A stretch of 64,000 nucleotides of DNA from DASXBA01 sp036406475 (GCA_036406475.1 DASXBA010000007.1:1-64000), one strand, 5' to 3'; numbered from the stretch's first letter, positions 31,894 to 39,810 are shown. The notes: a model not told the origin generated them from the letters alone. Translations and numbers: made by a program.

Positions 31894-33342
31894 ATGAGCC
31901 AGGGGAACAGCGAATCGGCCGGTCGCGGCCGTGGGAACAGTCCCGAAGCCGTGGACGTGGCTCGTCGGATGGCTCGCCTAAGCGACGAGTTCGCGCGCGA
32001 CGAGTCGGCGTCCTCCCACGCGGACACACGGTACGCGCGAAGCGACGGCTGGAGCATCGCCTACCAGGTGGCAGGGAGCGGGCACGACGTCGTGCTGGTG
32101 CCGGGAGCGTTGTCGCACGTCGAGCTCGGCTGGGAGACGCCCGCCCTTTCGACGATGTACCGGCGCCTGTCGCGCTTCGGACGGATGATCACGTTCGACA
32201 AGCGCGGCACCGGACTGTCCGACCGCACGCCGGACCACCCGACGCTCGAGGAGCGGATGGACGACGTCCGTGCGGTCATGGACGCCGCGGGTTGCGAGCG
32301 AGCCGCCCTCGTCGGAACGTCGGAGGGGGGGCCGATGTCCCTGCTGTTCGCGGCCACATATCCCGAGCGCGTGAGCGCGCTCGTGCTGTGGGGCACGTTC
32401 GCCCGGCAGTCGTGGGCGCCGGACTATCCGATCGGCTTCGACCCCGAGCTCGGCGAGCAGTTCGCCGCTCAGATCGAGCAGATCTGGGGCCAGGGCCGCG
32501 TCTGGCCCCTGATCTCGATCCACGACGCCCCCGACGACGAGGCGACGCGACAGAGGCTCGCACGCTTCGAGCGCGCCGCGGGGACCCCGCGCATGGCGGC
32601 CATGGCCAACCGCTTCGCGATGCAAATCGACTGCCGTCACGTCCTGAGCTCGATCTCGGCGCCGACCCTCGTCGTTCACCGCAGCCAGGACCCGATCGTG
32701 CCCGCGGACCGTGCTCGCTACCTCGCGGAGGCGATTCCAGGCGCGCGCCTCGTCGAGTTCCCGGGCGCCTTCCACTTCAGCGCGACCGGAAAGGACGAAG
32801 AGGCTCTCGACGAGATCGAGGAGTTCCTCACAGGAAGCCGACCCATTCAGGAGATCGACAGGGTGCTCAAGACGGTCATGTTCACCGACATCGCCGACTC
32901 GACGGCGACCGCCGTCGCGATGGGCGACCGCCGTTGGCACGCGGTCCTCGACGCTCACGACGGCCTGGTGCGGGAGGAGCTGGACCGTTACCGCGGTCGG
33001 GAGGTGAAGACCACGGGCGACGGATTCCTCGCCAGCTTCGACGGGCCCGCGCGCGCGATCCGCTGCGCGCTCGCGATCCGCGAGCGGGCTCGCTCAGCCG
33101 GACTCGACATTCGCGCCGGCCTGCACAGCGGCGAGTGCGAGATCCGGGACGACGACATCGCCGGCGTGGCCGTCCACATAGCCGCCCGTGTCGTAGGCCT
33201 CGCGGAGCCCGCGGAGGTCCTCGTCACGAGCACCGTGCGCGACCTGGTCATCGGCTCGGACGTCGAGTTCGAGCCGCGCGGCAGCCACACGCTGAAGGGC
33301 ATCCCCGGCGAGTGGCAGGTCGCGGCGGTGTCGGGCGAGTAG
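31894..33342 (+). CDS. Alpha/beta hydrolase-adenylate cyclase fusion
   Basis: A 482-residue two-domain protein. Residues about 50-310 form an alpha/beta hydrolase: nucleophile Ser143 in GTSEGG, and an HF at AFHFSATG as the likely catalytic His region. Residues about 325-480 form a class III nucleotide cyclase: metal Asp332 in MFTDIADS, Asp376 in KTTGDGF, Lys372 as adenine-specifying residue, and AVHIAARVVG, where the usual transition-state Asn position holds His. The arrangement is that of mycobacterial Rv1900c (LipJ). It would make cAMP from ATP in the cytoplasm, perhaps gated by a ligand in the hydrolase domain. ATG 31894 is used; no operon partner is evident. Confidence 0.92.
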   Translation: MSQGNSESAGRGRGNSPEAVDVARRMARLSDEFARDESASSHADTRYARSDGWSIAYQVAGSGHDVVLVPGALSHVELGWETPALSTMYRRLSRFGRMITFDKRGTGLSDRTPDHPTLEERMDDVRAVMDAAGCERAALVGTSEGGPMSLLFAATYPERVSALVLWGTFARQSWAPDYPIGFDPELGEQFAAQIEQIWGQGRVWPLISIHDAPDDEATRQRLARFERAAGTPRMAAMANRFAMQIDCRHVLSSISAPTLVVHRSQDPIVPADRARYLAEAIPGARLVEFPGAFHFSATGKDEEALDEIEEFLTGSRPIQEIDRVLKTVMFTDIADSTATAVAMGDRRWHAVLDAHDGLVREELDRYRGREVKTTGDGFLASFDGPARAIRCALAIRERARSAGLDIRAGLHSGECEIRDDDIAGVAVHIAARVVGLAEPAEVLVTSTVRDLVIGSDVEFEPRGSHTLKGIPGEWQVAAVSGE

Positions 33343-33400
33343 TCGGGGCGCCCTGTTCAACAATCCCCGAACGCCGCTGAGCAGGCTGGGGATCGTCCCG

Positions 33401-33412
33401 AGTCACGTGACT
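33401..33412. promoter_or_regulatory. 12-bp perfect palindrome (AGTCACGTGACT)
   Basis: A perfect palindrome with a CACGTG core lies 60 bases before the likely GTG start of the secreted propeller gene, in a 129-base gap. Its symmetry and place suggest a dimeric regulator site, but no regulator is known. Just upstream, ATCCCC and GGGGAT arms (about 33362-33392) could form a weak terminator hairpin for the cyclase gene. Confidence 0.35.
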
Positions 33413-33471
33413 ACGCGAAAACTACGTAGGCCCGTTTGCGCGATTCGACCTTCCGTGAGACGTTCGCGCTA

Positions 33472-35460
33472 GTGCGCCTGGCCCGCCCGAGATGGGTCCT
33501 CGTTCCCGCCCTCCTGGTGGCGCTCGTCGCGCTGCCGCAGTCGGCCCAGGCCGTCAACGGCCAGCTGATCCAGCTGAACGGCCTCGCCGGTTGTGCCTCG
33601 GACACCGGCCTCGGCGGCCTGTGCAGGGACAACAGCGGGATGGGCTTTCCCTTCGACGTCGCCGTGAGTCCCGACGGCGAGTTCGCGTACGTGAGCGCCA
33701 CCGGTGACGACAGCGTCGCGGCATTCGACCGCAACCCCGCCACGGGCGCGCTGACCCAGCTCGCCGACCCGGCCGACTGCGTGTCGGAGACGGGCGCAGG
33801 CGGCTGCGTCGACGGGAAGGGGCTCACCAATCCGGTCTCGATCGCCGTCAGCGACGACGGCAAGTCGGTCTACGTGACCTTCAAGAGCGACGGAACGACC
33901 GACAACGGCGTTTCGGTGTTCAGCCGCGACCCGACCACCGGGGCGCTGGAGCAGCTTCCCAACACGCAGGGCTGCGTCTCGGAGACGGGTGCGGATGGCT
34001 GCGCCAACGGCAAGGGCCTCCCCGACCCCAGTGAGGTCGCGGTCAGCTCTGACGGGAAGTCGGTCTACGTCGTCTCGCAGGTAACGACGGGCGGCGACGG
34101 CGCGATTGCGGTGTTCAGTCGCAACACCTCCACCGGCGAGCTGACCCAGCTCGATGACCCGAACGGCTGCGTGTCGGAGACGGGAAACAGTGGAGAGTGC
34201 GTGGACGGCAAGCGGGTCTCGGCCCCGGAGTCCGTGGCGGTCAGCCCGGACGGCAAGACGGTCTACGTCGGTTCGATCGACTCGTCAGAGGACGGCACGC
34301 TGGCGGTCTTCAGCCGCAATACGACCACCGGGGCGCTGACCCAGCTCGCCGACCCGAACGGCTGCATCACGGAGACGGCGGTCAGCGGCTGCACCCAGGC
34401 GGAGGGGATCAAGGTCATCAGCTCCCTGGCCGTAAGCCCCGACAGCAAGTTCGTCTACGCGACCGGAGGGACTAGCGCAGTGTTCGCTTTCAGCCGGAAC
34501 ACGAGCTCCGGCGTGCTGACCAAGCTCGCCGACCCGACGGGCTGCGTGTCGGACGCCCCGACCAGCGGCTGCACCGACGGCCGCGGGCTGAGCGGCCCCA
34601 GCTCGGTCACGGTCAGCTCCGACGGCAACTGGGTCTACGTGTCCACCCTCGGCACCGGCGGCGTGGCGGCTTTCGCTCGGAACGCGACCACCGGGGGGCT
34701 GCAGCAGCTGGCCGGCAAGGCGGGCTGCGTCTCCGACACCGGGTCGAGCGGCCTCTGCGTGGACGGGAAGGGCCTCGGCGGGGCGTGGTCGGTGTCTTTG
34801 AGCCCCGATGCCCGCTCGGCCTACGTCGCCGCTCTGAACGGAAACGCCGTGGCGGTCTTCCGCCGTGACACCGGTGGGTCGACGCCTCCGCCGCCGGGCG
34901 GAGGCGGTGGTGGTGGGGGCGGTGGGGGCGGCTCGTCTCCGCCTCCGGCGGGACCCGGCCCGTTGATCGTGGGTGGCTGCATCAACGCGGACGCGACAGC
35001 GTCGGGGAAGACGCTCGGGCCGGCGCGGCTGGGGCGCAAGCAGAAGGCCCAGCGGGCGATCTTCAAGGGCGCCAAGCTCCGCGGCCGCAAGGGCCTCGAC
35101 CGTTACTGCGCCGTCGGCGGCGGCTCGTTCCGGATCGGCTACCCGACCAGGCGGCTGCTCAAGTCCGCCGGCAAACGGGCGGCCAGGAAGATCAAGGGTC
35201 GCGTCGTCCTGATCCAGACCTCGAGCAAGCGGTTCAGGGTGAAGGGCAAACGCGTCGGCCAGAGCGGCAGGGGCCTCAAGGGCAAGAAACGCAAGATCGG
35301 CCGCAACACCTGGCACCTGTTCAAGGGCCGCCGCGGCACCACCCAGCTGGTCGTCGTCCGCAAGCGCAAGGTCGTCGCCGTGGGCATCGGCGACGCCCGC
35401 CTGACCAAGTCGAGGAAGCTCACCAAACGCTTCCTCACCGCCTGGAAGCTCGGCACCTAG
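33472..35460 (+). CDS. Secreted YVTN-type beta-propeller protein with basic C-terminal module
   Basis: A protein of about 662 residues. The GTG at 33472 gives a clean signal peptide (RLARPRWVLVPALLVALVALP, then QSAQA); a TTG at 33436 would add 12 residues. Repeats of about 50 residues follow, each with motifs such as VAVSPDGEFAYVSATGDDSV, FDRNPATGALTQLADP and a Gly-Cys-Val-Ser-Glu-Thr-Gly segment, giving at least seven propeller blades of the YVTN/lactonase_7 kind, with paired cysteines per blade. After a Pro/Gly linker the C-terminus is very basic (ARLGRKQKAQRAIFKG, YCAVGGGSFRIGY, GRVVLIQTSS, IGRNTWHLFKG, VGIGDARLT) and matches the C-terminal layout of the 7.9-9.6 kb protein. Extracytoplasmic role; ligand unknown. 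Confidence 0.85.
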   Translation: MRLARPRWVLVPALLVALVALPQSAQAVNGQLIQLNGLAGCASDTGLGGLCRDNSGMGFPFDVAVSPDGEFAYVSATGDDSVAAFDRNPATGALTQLADPADCVSETGAGGCVDGKGLTNPVSIAVSDDGKSVYVTFKSDGTTDNGVSVFSRDPTTGALEQLPNTQGCVSETGADGCANGKGLPDPSEVAVSSDGKSVYVVSQVTTGGDGAIAVFSRNTSTGELTQLDDPNGCVSETGNSGECVDGKRVSAPESVAVSPDGKTVYVGSIDSSEDGTLAVFSRNTTTGALTQLADPNGCITETAVSGCTQAEGIKVISSLAVSPDSKFVYATGGTSAVFAFSRNTSSGVLTKLADPTGCVSDAPTSGCTDGRGLSGPSSVTVSSDGNWVYVSTLGTGGVAAFARNATTGGLQQLAGKAGCVSDTGSSGLCVDGKGLGGAWSVSLSPDARSAYVAALNGNAVAVFRRDTGGSTPPPPGGGGGGGGGGGGSSPPPAGPGPLIVGGCINADATASGKTLGPARLGRKQKAQRAIFKGAKLRGRKGLDRYCAVGGGSFRIGYPTRRLLKSAGKRAARKIKGRVVLIQTSSKRFRVKGKRVGQSGRGLKGKKRKIGRNTWHLFKGRRGTTQLVVVRKRKVVAVGIGDARLTKSRKLTKRFLTAWKLGT

Positions 35461-35584
35461 CTCCGCGCAGTTGCACGACCGCCGCCTTCCATGCAATGCG
35501 ACTATTTCCCGACGTGACCTCACGCTGTCGCTTCCGCGTGAAAGCGACAGTCCCGTCGAGCCGTCGCGAATGCTTGCCTGCTAA

Positions 35585-35658
35585 TCGGGCTGCCCAGATT
35601 TGAACTGGGGACCTCTCCGACCCGAACGGAGCGCGCTACCAGACTGCGCCACAGCCCG
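35585..35658 (-). tRNA. tRNA-Pro (anticodon CGG)
   Basis: The minus strand folds as a full cloverleaf: acceptor CGGGCTG paired with CAGCCCG, D stem GCGC/GCGC around AGTCTGGTA, anticodon stem CTCCG/CGGAG with loop TTCGGGT (anticodon CGG), and T arm CCCAG-TTCAAAT-CTGGG, with discriminator A. The CCA end is not encoded. It decodes CCG, a frequent proline codon in such a GC-rich genome. No attachment-site duplication was noticed nearby. Confidence 0.97.
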
Positions 35659-35675
35659 TGGCGGACCTAGGGTAC

Positions 35676-35942
35676 CTACGCCGCGACCGCGTTGTAATAG
35701 CGCACGGCGAGACCCGTGAGCAGCGTCTCGAAGCACTCCTCCACGGTCAGATCGTGCTCGTCCGCGTAAGAGCGGAGACCGGCGCGCTCGATCGCGTCGC
35801 TCTGCGCGACGACCTCTTCGACGAGGTCCGGATGCTTGTCGGAGAAGTAGGCCCCCATCGAGTAGAGGCTCGTCTCCATCAGCGACTCGAGGAACGACTC
35901 GCTGTCGACCTCAGTCCGCTGGCTCTCGCTGCCCCCGGCCAT
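35676..35942 (-). CDS. Small acidic protein of unknown function
   Basis: An 88-residue, acidic, mainly helical protein (ESFLESLMETSLYSMGAYF, PDLVEEVVAQSDAIERAG, TVEECFETLLTGLAVRYYNAVAA) with no cysteine pair, signal peptide or membrane helix. The ATG at 35942 is used; the frame is open further upstream but runs into the sequence of the ECF-fusion gene. It lies between the tRNA and the ECF fusion on the same strand, 32 bases downstream of the latter, so it may be its cotranscribed partner. No family recognised. Confidence 0.6.
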   Translation of the reverse strand: MAGGSESQRTEVDSESFLESLMETSLYSMGAYFSDKHPDLVEEVVAQSDAIERAGLRSYADEHDLTVEECFETLLTGLAVRYYNAVAA

Positions 35943-35974
35943 CCGGCGGCAGATTAGCGACGCGACCGGGGTGG

Positions 35975-37405
35975 CTAGACGCCCAGCTGGACCGGGCTGG
36001 GAACGCCCGCCGCGGCGTCCGTCGCAGCCGGAGCGCTCGGAAGCGCCAGCGGCGACCGCGGCTGGTCGACCTGCGTGGACGGCAGGCCGGGCTTGGCAGG
36101 CGTGGTGGGCACCGCGGGCGTGGCCGGCGGCGTCACCCTTATGGGCGGGGTCGCCGGCACCGAGGGCGCGGACGGCGAATCGATGTGTGCGGGCGGCGAC
36201 AGCTTGGGCGCCGCGCTTTGCTTGGCGCCCGCGGGCGTGTGCGACCTGCCCTCGGGCTTGGCGCCGCCGGACTCGGAGCGCTTGCCCCACTCGCGCCTGC
36301 GCAGTCCAGGCCCGGCGCCGGCCGTGCCCTCGCCGAACCGCGGACGCGATTCCCGCGCCGGCGCAGGACCGGCGCCGGCGGCGGCTCCGTGATGATGAGC
36401 CGCCGCGGGCGCGGAGCGGTGCGGCGTTCCGGTGGTGCCGAGCACCGCTCCGCCCGCCCCCGCGATGGCGACGGCGGCCACGAGGGCCGCCGCCCGCTCT
36501 GCCACCGCGGCGCCGGCGTGGGCGGTCGGGCCCATGAGCGTCGTGATGATGTTGGGATCCGCCGATGGGGGCGGGGCGGCCTGCGACGCCGAGAAGCGCC
36601 GGCGAAGGAATCCGGGGAGCGGCAGGAGCGCGGCCGCCTTGGCGGCGACGCGCCGGCTGCGAAGCGGCTCAACACCCATCTCGCGCGCGTGGCGGCGGCA
36701 GGCGGAGCAGCGACGGGCGTGCTTCGAGAGCCTGCGGAGGTCGGTCTCCGACTCGCCGCCCTGGGAGATCCGGGCGATGACGCCCTCCATCGCCTGGCAG
36801 CGGCGGCCCGCCTCGATCTCCTCGTACTCGCGCTCGAGACGCCGGCGCGCGCGGAAGAGCGTGCTTTCCACAGCCGGCCTGGTCAGCTCCAGCCGCTCGC
36901 CGATCTCGCGGTAGGAGAGGCCTTCGAGCTCGCGCATGACGAGGATCCGGTGGTGCGTCTGCGAGAGCTCGTCCATCGCGCAGCGCAGGTGGTCGATGCG
37001 CTCCTTGTCGAGCAGCGAGGTGTCGGGAGCGCCGGAGCCCACGAGCCTGGCCCGGTCGCTCGGGCGCATGAGCTCGTCCTGGTTGATCGAGATCTCCTCG
37101 GCGCGGCTCGTCCGGCGCCAGCTGTCGATCGCCGCGTTGCGGGCGATCTCGTAGATCCACGGCTTGAAGAGGATTTCGGAGTCGGTCGCGCGCATCCGGC
37201 GCAGCGCCGAGACGAACGCCTCCTGTGTCACGTCCTCCGCGCGCGCGTCGTCGCGGGTCACGCGACGGACGAAGCTCACTATCCGGCGCTGGTAGCGCCG
37301 GTAGAGCTCCTCGAAGGCCCCGTCGTCACCCGCGCGAACACCGGCGACCAGCTCTGTGTCGCTGGCGGCCGTCCCTGTCGCGACCACTGCCCCCGCTGCA
37401 CTCAT
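35975..37405 (-). CDS. ECF sigma factor fused to zinc-finger/membrane anti-sigma-like tail
   Basis: A 476-residue chimera. Residues about 30-100 form sigma region 2 (EDVTQEAFVSALRRM, FKPWIYEIARNAAIDSWRR), and 137-190 form region 4 (LSYREIGERLELTRPAVESTL). These are followed by an anti-sigma-type zinc motif, C203 and then H229-x3-C233-x2-C236 (KHARRCSACRRH), one membrane helix at about 303-325, and a long Pro/Ala/Ser-rich outer tail of about 150 residues. A sigma factor and its inhibitor thus appear on one chain, tethered to the membrane. The start at 37405 has GGAGG 5 bases upstream and is preferred over an ATG 12 codons earlier. Release by proteolysis is inferred. Compare ECF groups with C-terminal extensions. 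Confidence 0.88.
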   Translation of the reverse strand: MSAAGAVVATGTAASDTELVAGVRAGDDGAFEELYRRYQRRIVSFVRRVTRDDARAEDVTQEAFVSALRRMRATDSEILFKPWIYEIARNAAIDSWRRTSRAEEISINQDELMRPSDRARLVGSGAPDTSLLDKERIDHLRCAMDELSQTHHRILVMRELEGLSYREIGERLELTRPAVESTLFRARRRLEREYEEIEAGRRCQAMEGVIARISQGGESETDLRRLSKHARRCSACRRHAREMGVEPLRSRRVAAKAAALLPLPGFLRRRFSASQAAPPPSADPNIITTLMGPTAHAGAAVAERAAALVAAVAIAGAGGAVLGTTGTPHRSAPAAAHHHGAAAGAGPAPARESRPRFGEGTAGAGPGLRRREWGKRSESGGAKPEGRSHTPAGAKQSAAPKLSPPAHIDSPSAPSVPATPPIRVTPPATPAVPTTPAKPGLPSTQVDQPRSPLALPSAPAATDAAAGVPSPVQLGV

Positions 37406-37579
37406 CCTTGCCTCCGTCGCAAACGCGTCCCCCACCTGCATCCGGCCTTACCGCGTAGAGCGGGGCATGGTACCCCCATCCGAAGGTTTTTCCATCCTCC
37501 CACCCTCTCCCCCAGTGGGCCTCCCCCGAGCTTCCGCATCGGATTCGCGCCCCCGAACCCGCAATCTGCGGAAATCCGG

Positions 37580-37607
37580 TTGCGCCGTCGGATGAGACCG
37601 CTACTGT
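37580..37607 (+). promoter_or_regulatory. Putative sigma70-type promoter (TTGCGC-N16-TACTGT)
   Basis: A -35-like TTGCGC (37580-37585) and a -10 TACTGT (37602-37607), 16 bases apart, lie about 37 bases before the ATG of the small HTH-like gene at 37644, leaving room for its strong GAGGAGGAG ribosome site. Confidence 0.5.
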
Positions 37608-37643
37608 TCTTCGCACGCCGCAAGCGACGAGGAGGAGTAGTCA

Positions 37644-37820
37644 ATGGCGATCCACCTGACGCCCACCGAGCTTGGCCGGGAGGCGGGGATGCACCGGCGC
37701 GAAGTCATCCGCAAGTGCATGGAGCTCGGGGTGCCGATCTTTCAGGGACGGATCGACAAGACTCTCTTCATCTTCAGCCTGCAGGAAGCGCAGAAGAAGC
37801 AGCAGCTCGCCAAGGCGTAG
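37644..37820 (+). CDS. 58-residue HTH-like small protein
   Basis: A complete small gene: ATG 37644, stop TAG 37818-37820, with a near-ideal ribosome site (GAGGAGGAG, 37629-37637) and a plausible promoter upstream. The protein contains LTPTELGREAGMHRREVIRK followed by CMELGVPIFQG and RIDKTLF. The two short helices with a turn at GMHR and the following hairpin resemble the fold of excisionase/MerR-type DNA-binding modules or a small marR/IF2-N-like helical unit; this is inference. The C-terminus is Gln/Lys rich (QEAQKKQQLAKA). It lies 57 bases before fadD on the same strand. No named family is recognised. Confidence 0.75.
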   Translation: MAIHLTPTELGREAGMHRREVIRKCMELGVPIFQGRIDKTLFIFSLQEAQKKQQLAKA

Positions 37821-37838
37821 CGCCTCGCGCCACTCCCC

Positions 37839-37855
37839 TTAGACTCCCCGTCTAA
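37839..37855. promoter_or_regulatory. Inverted repeat TTAGAC-N5-GTCTAA upstream of fadD (possible operator)
   Basis: Perfect 6-base arms flank TCCCC, and the left arm overlaps TAGACT (37840-37845), a TANNNT -10 box. The position, 23 bases before the fadD ATG, suits a repressor operator, for example a TetR- or GntR-type fatty acid regulator. Which protein binds is unknown. Confidence 0.45.
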
Positions 37856-37877
37856 CCGGACGAGGGGGAGTTTCCCG

Positions 37878-39677
37878 ATGGAAGTGAAGACCGCCGCCGC
37901 CCAGGCGACCGGCTCCAAGACGATCGCCGACATGCTGCCGCTCGCGGTCGAGCGCTTTGGCGACCAGGCGGCGCAGCGGTACAAGGTCGGCGAGGACTGG
38001 AAGGACATCTCCTATGCCGAGCTCGGCGAAATCGTCCGCGAGGTGTCGCTCGGCCTCATCGACCTCGGCCTCGAGCCCGGCGACAAGGTCTCGATCCTCG
38101 CCCACACGCGCCCCGAGTGGACGCACGCGTCGTTCGGGATCTTCACCGCCGGCTGCACCCTCGTCACGATCTACCAGACGAACTCGCCGGAGGAGTGCCA
38201 GTACGTGGCCGGCCACTCCGAATCGCGCGCGGTCTTCGTAGAGGACGCCGAGCAGCTCGGCAAGATCCGCGCGGTCCGCGCGGAGCTGCCCGACCTCGAC
38301 TTCGTGATCGTCATGGATCCCGAGGGCGCGGAGCTCGGCGACGACACGATCACGCTCGAGCAGCTCCGCCAGCGCGGCCGCGGACACGACGAGCAGGACT
38401 ACGAGGCGCGTTACTCGGCGGTCTCGCCCGAGGACTACTGCCTCTACATCTACACGTCCGGGACCACCGGCCCGCCCAAGGGCTGCCTGCTGACACATGC
38501 CAACTACCGCGCGATCACGGACGCCGTGGTCAACCAGGGCGTGATCCAGCCCGGCGACAGCACCTACCTCTTCCTGCCCCTCGCCCATGCCTTCGCGATC
38601 CTGATCCAGCTCGCCACGCTGGACCTGGGCGCGACGATCGCCTACTGGTCGAAGGACCCGCAGCAGATCATCCCCGAGCTCACCCAGGTCAACCCGACCT
38701 ACTTCCCGTCGGTGCCGCGGATGTTCGAGAAGATCTACACGCTGGCGACGGCGGCCGCCGGCGACCCGGAGAAGCTGCGCAAGAGCGTCGAGCTCGGCGT
38801 GAAGGTCCGCCAGCTCCAGGCGCACGACGAGGAGGTGCCGGCCGAGCTCCAGGAGGCGTTCGACAAGGCGGAGGAGGGCCTCTACAAGAACGTCCGCGCC
38901 CTGTTCGGCACGAACATGCGCGAGTGCGTGACCGGCGCCGCGCCGATCGCCGGGGAGATCCTCGAGTTCTTCTACGCCTGCGGCGTGCCGGTGATGGAGG
39001 GCTACGGCATGACCGAGACCGCCACCGCCGCCACGGGCAACCGGCCGGACGACTTCCGCTTCGGCTCGGTCGGCAAGCCGTTCGACGGCGTCGACGTGAA
39101 GATCGCCGACGACGGCGAGGTCCTGATCAAGGGCCCGAACATCTTCAAGGGCTACTACAAGAACGACGAGGCCACCAAGGAGGCGCTCGAGGACGGCTGG
39201 CTCCACACCGGCGACCTAGGCCGGCTCGACGAAGACGGCTTCCTCTACATCACCGGCCGCAAGAAGGACATCATCATCACGGCCGGCGGCAAGAACATCA
39301 CGCCCGCCAACCTCGAGAACGGGCTCAAGCAGACGCGCTGGATCTCGCAGGCCGTGGTCGTGGGCGACCAGCGCCCCTACCTGGTCGCGCTGATCACGCT
39401 CGACCCGGAGGAGCTGCCCACCTTCGCCGAGCAGAACGGCCTCGAGCCGTCGGAGGTCGCCTCTTCGGAGGCGATGAAGGCGGAGGTCCAGAAGGTCGTC
39501 GACGAGGTGAACTCACACGTCGGGCCGGTGGAGCAGATCAAGCGCTTCGAGATCCTGCCCGATGACCTCTCCCAGGAGACCGGCGAGCTGACGCCGACGC
39601 TGAAGGTCAAGCGGAACGTGGTGCACGAGAAGTTCAGCGACGTGATCGATTCGATCTACTCGCGCGCTCGGGCGTAG
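37878..39677 (+). CDS. Long-chain fatty acid-CoA ligase
   Basis: A 599-residue AMP-forming synthetase of the FadD15-like long-chain group. It activates fatty acids to acyl-CoA. Motifs: YIYTSGTTGPPKGCLLTHAN (ATP-binding), EGYGMTETATA, GWLHTGDLGRLDEDGFLYI, GRKKDIIITAGGKNITPANLE, and a C-terminal TPTLKVKRNVV with the likely catalytic Lys. The N-terminal half contains a helical insertion (KSVELGVKVRQLQAHDEEVP), common in long-chain ligases. The ATG at 37878 has a GAGGGGGAG ribosome site. A possible operator overlapping a -10 box precedes it. With thiolase and WS/DGAT it fits fatty acid degradation or storage. Confidence 0.94.
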   Translation: MEVKTAAAQATGSKTIADMLPLAVERFGDQAAQRYKVGEDWKDISYAELGEIVREVSLGLIDLGLEPGDKVSILAHTRPEWTHASFGIFTAGCTLVTIYQTNSPEECQYVAGHSESRAVFVEDAEQLGKIRAVRAELPDLDFVIVMDPEGAELGDDTITLEQLRQRGRGHDEQDYEARYSAVSPEDYCLYIYTSGTTGPPKGCLLTHANYRAITDAVVNQGVIQPGDSTYLFLPLAHAFAILIQLATLDLGATIAYWSKDPQQIIPELTQVNPTYFPSVPRMFEKIYTLATAAAGDPEKLRKSVELGVKVRQLQAHDEEVPAELQEAFDKAEEGLYKNVRALFGTNMRECVTGAAPIAGEILEFFYACGVPVMEGYGMTETATAATGNRPDDFRFGSVGKPFDGVDVKIADDGEVLIKGPNIFKGYYKNDEATKEALEDGWLHTGDLGRLDEDGFLYITGRKKDIIITAGGKNITPANLENGLKQTRWISQAVVVGDQRPYLVALITLDPEELPTFAEQNGLEPSEVASSEAMKAEVQKVVDEVNSHVGPVEQIKRFEILPDDLSQETGELTPTLKVKRNVVHEKFSDVIDSIYSRARA

Positions 39678-39701
39678 CCGGCCGCTCGGCCGACGCCGCG
39701 A

Positions 39702-39753
39702 CGCATTCGCTCTCGGGGGTACGCTCGCAGGCTCGCTCAAAGAGCCCCCCTCG
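39702..39753 (+). repeat. Inverted repeat element, left copy
   Basis: About 52 bases starting GACGCATTC and containing GGGGGTACGCTCGC, GGCTCGCTCAAAGAGCCC and CCCTCG. It matches, in opposite orientation, the sequence at 41229-41283 with only about seven differences. The pair brackets the HAD and TMEM175-like genes. Confidence 0.85.
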
Positions 39754-39810
39754 AGCGAACGCGATCGCGTCGCGGCCGGCGGAGGGGCGGCTTGGCCGGC
39801 TCAGCGTCCG

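Noticed and set aside
35585..35658. tRNA-Pro as an integration site
   Set aside because: No integrase gene and no duplicated tRNA 3' end were seen nearby.
36185..37643. Long plus-strand frame opposite the ECF fusion gene
   Set aside because: It is antisense to a gene with clear sigma motifs. The true small gene at 37644 is in a different frame.
37839..39206. Long minus-strand frame opposite fadD
   Set aside because: The sequence is Val/Leu/Asp/Arg-rich shadow text without motifs, while fadD carries all ligase motifs.
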